A stretch of DNA of 64,000 nt. Origin: Paulownia fortunei (lineage: Eukaryota; Streptophyta; Magnoliopsida; Lamiales; Paulowniaceae). The notes under the pieces were generated by a model. The model ran no database searches. It was not told where the DNA came from and was given only the letters and a program-made list of their open reading frames with translations. Both the position numbers and the translations under genes were made by a program. Position 1 is the first letter of the stretch. The number at the start of each line of letters is the position of its first letter. Shown piece after piece: positions 58,506 through 64,000 of the stretch. The DNA is taken from positions 8,318,673 to 8,382,672 of the forward strand of contig CM033115.1 of NCBI GenBank assembly GCA_019321725.1, written 5' to 3'.

Positions 58506-59515
58506 TGATAAGTTAGTTTTATAATAGTAATTCATATGCCTTTTGATTAACATTTAGTTTGTTTTCAAGTGTTTTTATTACTTTTTATGCATTTAGTTTG
58601 AAATATTGTAGGTAATGACAATAAGAGAAAAAAATGAAAAGAAATCAAAAACTTGGTTGAAATGTTGAAGAATTCAAGTTGTGGTGCTACTAATGGCAGT
58701 TTTCGTATTTCAATTATAACTCTTGGCCTAAATTTCATAAAAAGTTAATTCTTAATTCATACACATCTTCTTATTTCAATCATAACTCTCTCCACAGAAG
58801 TCATATATAGTTGATTCAAGTTCCATGAAAATCCAAGACATGGAGCTATAATTCATTAGAAGATATCAAAATCTAATTTGGTCTAAAAATAGGTCACAAA
58901 CTAGTTGTACTAAACTAAACAGTGTCAAAGTGTTGAATGAAGGTTGGTAGGACAGAATGCACGGCGCCTTGGAGATATCTGAGGCTGCCAAAATAGAATA
59001 CAAGAAACCTAGGTGCTAAAACAGGGCGCATACCTAGATACATTTTCTTTTTTAGCTGATGTTGATCTTCCCGTTTTAAACTTCTCCCTAATGATTCTCT
59101 CCCTAAAGTCTTCCAAAAGAAACCCTAAAATCATTCCACTTTTCTTGGCTTTTCTTCAAAAGAAACCTAAAATCATTCCACTTTTCTTGGCTTTTCTTCA
59201 ATGAAAACCTGAAATTATTCCCCTTTTCTTGACTTTTTCTCCTTTTTCTCTCTATCAATTTAGTGTATCCACTAGAGCATCACATGGGTAATGATGTATA
59301 TGTGTATCTAATGTGTGTATCTTGTCTTTGCATTTTTATCTTACTTTATTTTGTTTTTCAATCATCATTCGATCTTCTAGATAAAATTAGAGCTATTTGA
59401 ACTATGGTACTTAATATAATTTTTTATTATAATCCCTATGGATATGATACTTATCTTAATATTGTATTAAAACTTGATACCATACACTTGCGATTTGCAA
59501 AATATTTCATAAACA
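58506..59515 (+). repeat. L: solo LTR inserted in element K RNase H
   Basis: Begins TGATAAGTTAGTTTTATAAT and ends near AATATTTCATAAACA. Its first 200 bases match M (60240 onward). Flanking 5-mers ACCGT and ACTGA match at 3 of 5, compatible with a decayed target duplication. K's coding sense resumes exactly after it (FLWT | DACERSF). No internal region, so it is a solo LTR. It holds a short direct repeat of AAACCTAAAATCATTCCACTT (59121 and 59162; 41-bp unit with minor change). The open frame 59013-59204 is spurious. Confidence 0.75.
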
Positions 59516-60239
59516 ACTGATGCTTGTGAAAGAAGTTTTCAGGAATTGAAACATAAATTGACTACAGCTCCTATTCTTACCATTCCAATAAGAACTGGTG
59601 GATTTGTGGTGTATAGTGATGCTTCAAAAAATGGTTTAGGTGTTGTTTTGATGTAAAATATGAAGGTTACTACCTATGCTTCAAGATAAATGAAGGAATA
59701 TGAAAAGAATTATCCAACCCATGATTTGAAACTTGCTATTGTGGTTTTTGCTTTGAAAATCTGGGACATTATTTGTACGATGAGAAGTTTGAGATTTATA
59801 CAGTTCACAAAAATTTAAAGTATTTCTTTACCTAAAAGGAACTGAATAAGAGGTAAAGAAGATGGTTAGAACTTGTGAAGGATTGTGATTGCATGATTAA
59901 CTATCATCCTGGTAAAACAAATATGGTTGTAGATGCATTGAGCAGAAAATTCATGTCTTCTCTTTTTGTTATACAAAAGTCAATATTACTGAATTTGCAG
60001 GTATTAGAGCTTGAAATTGTACCTAAATGGAAAAAGTGTTCATTATCAGCCTTAGTGTTGAAACCTGCACTTCAAGATAGAATTAAAGAAGGTCAAAACA
60101 TGGATATGCATTTGAGTAGATTGAAAAGAAAGATTGATGCTGGAAAGAGACTTCTCTGTTACTGATGATGGAATTATTCGATATAAAGGGAGACTGTGTG
60201 TGCCATTTGCCATTGGAAAGAGATTGGTCTTTTCACTTA
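59516..60239 (+). pseudogene. Element K RNase H remnant to integrase border
   Basis: DACERSFQELKHKLTTAPIL, GGFVVYSDASKNGLGVVLM (Asp kept), YPTHDLKLAIVVFALKI (with Lys for the catalytic Glu of the usual LELAA block), FEIYTVHKNLKYFFT (Val for the third Asp). Then 59875-60165: CDCMINYHPGKTNMVVDALS and the linker to integrase, cut at KRLVFSL by M. Confidence 0.85.
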
Positions 60240-61622
60240 TGATAAGTTAGTTTTATACCAACAATTCATATATCTTTTGATTAACATTTGGCTTATTTTC
60301 AAGTGTTTTTGTTACTTTTTATGCATTTAGTTTGAAATTTTGTAGGTAATGACAATAATAGAAAAAAATGGAAAGAAATAAAAGAAAACTTGGTTGAAAT
60401 GTTGAAGAATTCGAATTGTGGTGGTACTGATGGCAATTTTTGTATTTCAATCATAACACTTGACCCCAAATTCATATCAAATTGGTTCTTAATTTATTGG
60501 AAAGAGAAGAGATAAATCTAGAACTTCTATGTTCACACAAATCCAATTCAGTCTATTTCAATGCGAAAAACTGAGTTCAAAGGTCAGCCCTGGACTGTAA
60601 TATTTTGGGATGACACATATTAGTATTTCAGGATAACTTTATCCACCGATGTCATATGTAGTTGATTCAAGTTCCTATGAAAAGAAAAGACATATAGCTA
60701 TAATTCATTAGAAGATGTCAAAAGATAATTCATTCTTTAAGTTGGATAAAAATTACTTTCAAGGGGCTGAAGAGTGTAAGAGTACTGAAGTGGAGGAGGG
60801 AAAAACAGCAGCAACGACGCTTAGGCGCCAAAACAGGGTGCCTAGGCGCCATCTGAGGCTACCAAAATAGAATGGAAGGCACCTAGGTGCCTAAATACGG
60901 TGCCTAGGTGCCATCTGAATTGTTGAAACAGAATATATGGTGTCTTCTGCGCCTAGGCGCCGTTCTTCTGTGCCTAGGCGTCAAACGATTTGAAATTTCT
61001 GAAAGTGTGATCTTTTAAATTGGATTTTAGACAAACACTATGAAGGCCAACTTCTAAAAGAGACTTTGCGGACTTCTTGGGGGATAACTTACATAGAAAA
61101 TAGATTTGGTAGAGAGAAAATGGGGGATAAGCCATGAAAAGAGGACGAATTTCAGGAATTTTTTGGAGAAAGAATAATTGAAATGAGTTAAAAGGAGAGG
61201 GGGGTTCTTAGACTAGGGCGATTCATTTTTCTGAAAGAGAAAATAAGGAGAGGCTTGTAGAGAAGAAATCCATTCTTGAAGAAGAGGAAGCCACTCTTGG
61301 AGATACGGAGAGCTTTAATAATTTCTCTCACTTCACAAATTGGTAAACAATTTTTATGTTCTTTCTTATTTATTTCTTGAAATTGTATTCATCCATTATG
61401 AACTAAACTTTTCTTTTTAGAGGATGATGTAACCTTATTTGATCCTATGTTTTGAATTTCAATTAATATTAGTTCAAGTTATTCATTTTGTTTGTTTTAT
61501 CTTGTTTAGTATTATTTTTTGATTATTTGGCCATTAATTGAGATTGTTAATGTATGAAATTCGATACTCGAGAGAGGGAAGATTATACATGATCATAAGG
61601 GTAACAAAATCCAGGAATCATA
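60240..61622 (+). repeat. M: LTR related to L, cut by N
   Basis: Begins TGATAAGTTAGTTTTATACC. Longer than L over the same stretch and carries the palindrome cluster at 60818-60981. Its end is missing: at 61623 the LTR N starts. The TGATAAG start suits Athila-type or related gypsy LTRs, but with no internal sequence the lineage is open. No gene seen. Confidence 0.7.
60818..60981. repeat. Cluster of GGCGCC/CCTAGG palindromes in LTR M
   Basis: Six copies of a GCCTAGGCGCC-like motif: TTAGGCGCC (60821), CCTAGGCGCC (60841), GGCACCTAGGTGCC (60878), TGCCTAGGTGCC (60901), GCGCCTAGGCGCC (60950) and GCCTAGGCG (60972). Each is a near-perfect inverted repeat. The block is much GC-richer than its surroundings. 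Weaker copies are in L (CACGGCGCCTTGG at 58960, ACCTAGGTGC at 59008). Confidence 0.85.
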
Positions 61623-64000
61623 TGTGATACCCAAACCTCTTACTACTCACATGGCCAAATATGATTCATGCATTACGTATTAATTTTATATGCTATTTGC
61701 ATTTCTATTGACATTGCATAATTTATTTCATTTTATATGACATTCTTGAATATTAAACTTAATTCTGAAGTTCTTGCACGGTATGAGTTATTGAATTTTC
61801 TAATCTAAGTAGTTGATTTTATATTGAAATAAGAAGAAAATGAGGTGGATCAATATTAGATATAGATGGGATATATAGGTTATAATTTTGGAAGTGTTAA
61901 AAGTGTTACTAGTAAACTTATACTGTTTAATTTGATTTGATCAAGTTATTTTAAAGGTATATATTTGTAAATTAGCATACTTGGGATATTGGACATGATA
62001 TAATGTGATTTAAGTGTCATATTACAAGTCTCATATGTGTATATGATTTAAGAAATGCAAACTTGATAATTCTTTAAGAATTGGATGCGAATCGGTTTGG
62101 AGATCGAATGAACGGACATAGAAAATAACTATGGGAATGAATGGTGACTAAGATAGGTTGCAACCAAATAAAAATAGGTGAGATACACAAGATTAGGGCT
62201 GCAAGATAAGGGAGAAAATTAGATTTTACCATTTACTTGCCACCTCATGCTTTCTTATTAAGCTTAAGCTAACATCTCAAGCAAACACCTCAAACCCTTA
62301 ACCCTTAAGGCACGACCAGACCCTCATTTCAGCCATTTTCATCTTCCAAACACACACCTTAAGGTCTCCAAGTGATCCAAATTGATTCCAAGTTGAAATA
62401 AAAGTAAGAAAAGCAAAGAAGAAGTGATTACCATCAAGTTAACCTCAGAATCTGCACATGTAACATTTATCTACAGTTTTGCCTTTGGTTTTCAGATTAT
62501 TATGAATGGTTTTATTGTTTATTAAGCTTTCAATATCTCTTATAAAAGCGTTAGGAAGTTTTTAGTTAGACTTTGGTGTACAAAGAAAGGGTTTTTGATG
62601 ACAAACACTTAATAGGAAATACTTGTGGCAGAAACTATCATCTTACTATTTTCTTGTGTTTTAGGCTTCAAAATTGTATGGTATGTTGAATAAAACCTAT
62701 AATTATTACCATTTAAATTACCATATATGAGTTAAGAGTATTGGAATGAAGTTTTATCAGTTGGAAATTGAAATAGAGAATGATATTGGAGAAACACTCA
62801 AACTGCCAAAATAGCAAAATCTGTTTTGGTGTGCTGTGAAGGAAACTAAATTAAGGGAGCTAAATCCATTATTTTTGGTAATATTATGACCTGGTTGTCT
62901 CCTTATATATGTTATCTAAGTATGGTGAAAAGTTTGGAGTGATTGAATATACTTAATGGTGCCAAAACCATTGATGTCATGAAGTGTACAAAACTGTCAC
63001 GGTAGGAAACAATCTGTTTCAGTATGTTGTGAAGAGAGCTGAACTTGGAAAGCTATATCCATGATTTTTAGCAATTATATGATATGGTTACATTTATATA
63101 CATGTTATCTAAGTGTGGTAAAAATTTGGGAGTGATTGGATATGCTTAGGGATGTTAAAATTATCATGCAACTAAACTTGACAGCAAAAATAATATGAAA
63201 ATGTGAATCTGCCACATTTGATCACTTAGCACGTTTCAACCTAGACATGTTGCTATTGAGTGTTAAAAATTAGGCACATGCTATTGGATTATAATACTTC
63301 AATTACAGGATGTTTTCATGTATTTAAGATGAGAAATTGGAGTATTTAAGGGGCTATATTGGGTTCTAGTTTGTGAAAGCTTGATTGTTAGCTTATAGCT
63401 TGGTGTTTAAGGTCTAGTATGAGATTTTGTGCTTTCAACTTGCCAAATTGGGAATGGTACTTGATGTTGGGTAATATTACAGGCTATTTTACATCTAAGG
63501 TTGGAGAGGCATACTAAACAAATTTAGATTAAGCCACCAACCAAGTGAAAGGTAAGTAAAGATTCATTTGCAACCACAATGCATAGACATAGTAGATGTG
63601 TAAATTATATGTAATATCATAAATCATATGTGCATAGTAGAGGGCTCTCCATTGAGCATAGATATATGGGCATTGTCATTAGTACGTGCATGCATCATAT
63701 ACGAGCATTGTGATAAATCTTGCATTGCACGGCATGATTATGAGAAAGAAAAATGTTTTGCTGACCACTACTAGTGCACCGAAGCATGCATGGATTTGCA
63801 TGGTTTTATGCATGGATTTGCAGGTTCGCGTGCATGGATTTGCATGCGTATGAGTATGCATGGATTTTCATACTTATATGATTATTGGCCATTGGATTAT
63901 GGCGGTGTACAGAGCTCTTTTCCGGTGCATGGGATAGTAGTGTTGGTCAGGGGCCCAAGAAACAAATGATTTTGAGAGAAATATTTTAATGCATAAAATT
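61623..64000 (+). repeat. N: Tekay LTR of element C's family, runs off the window
   Basis: Starts TGTGATACCCAAACCTCTTA and matches the reverse complement of 18517 down to about 16170, including the CATGCA cluster at 63780-63870. About 2378 of an expected 2.86 kb is present. It is the 5' LTR of a plus-strand element or a solo LTR; the window does not decide. The open frame at 63679-63861 is a by-product of the cluster. Confidence 0.85.

Larger units (their letters stand above)
53568..60239 (+). mobile_element. Element K: Tekay-type gypsy retrotransposon, 3' part missing
   Basis: 5' LTR, methionine-type primer site, gag, protease, RT and RNase H in order on the plus strand. It is interrupted by LTR L in RNase H and cut by LTR M at the start of integrase. 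The 3' end, if it exists, must lie beyond M and N outside the window. RT wording matches element C, but the LTR is different, so K is a distinct family of the same lineage. Confidence 0.85.

Noticed and set aside
1..64000. A defence system, gene cluster or cellular gene hidden among the repeats
   Set aside because: Every coding remnant I could read belongs to gag, pol or the Tat antisense frame; the remaining gaps are short and without recognisable domains, exons or splice patterns.

Overview
This window is AT-rich plant nuclear DNA made almost entirely of LTR retrotransposons, many nested inside one another and all decayed. I recognise no cellular gene, tRNA, rRNA or CRISPR array. The organism is a flowering plant: both Ty3/gypsy (Athila, Tat, Tekay and Reina-like chromovirus types) and Ty1/copia (Angela/Tork-like) elements are present, with the primer sites, domain orders and LTR lengths usual for angiosperms. 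I cannot name the species. All open reading frames are remnants broken by stops and frameshifts, so coding entries are given as pseudogenes.

Layout, left to right. 1-703: unassigned AT-rich DNA. 704-10246: element A, Athila-type gypsy (+), with a copia LTR fragment inside its 5' LTR. 10247-15233: element B, Athila-type gypsy (-), cut inside its reverse transcriptase where it meets A's 3' LTR. 15234-15654: unassigned DNA with a roughly 243-bp tandem duplication. 15655-24735: element C, Tekay-type chromovirus (-), bounded by a perfect 5-bp target duplication (GTTCT). 24741-30597 and 40033-40438: element D, Tat-type gypsy (+), lacking gag and reverse transcriptase but carrying an antisense reading frame downstream of integrase. 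30598-40032: element E, Angela/Tork-type copia (-), inserted in D's antisense frame with a perfect GTTTG target duplication.

40439-50740 is a copia mosaic (F, H; -) interrupted by G, a rearranged Tekay-related gypsy fragment (-). 50741-52354: Reina-like gypsy fragment I (+; protease, RT, RNase H). 52355-53567: copia RT fragment J (-). 53568-60239: element K, Tekay-type gypsy (+), whose RNase H is split by a solo LTR (L) and whose integrase start is cut by M, a related LTR with clustered GGCGCC/CCTAGG palindromes. M is in turn cut at 61623 by N, a Tekay LTR of element C's family that runs off the window end.

For each element the expected machinery can be followed: LTR promoter, tRNA primer site, gag capsid and zinc knuckle, then protease, RT, RNase H and integrase (gypsy order), or integrase before RT (copia order). 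None looks active. The points most worth a second look are the antisense frame of the Tat element split by a dated insertion, the clustered CATGCA motifs in the presumed leader of the Tekay LTRs, the palindrome cluster in LTR M, and several local tandem duplications inside LTRs.
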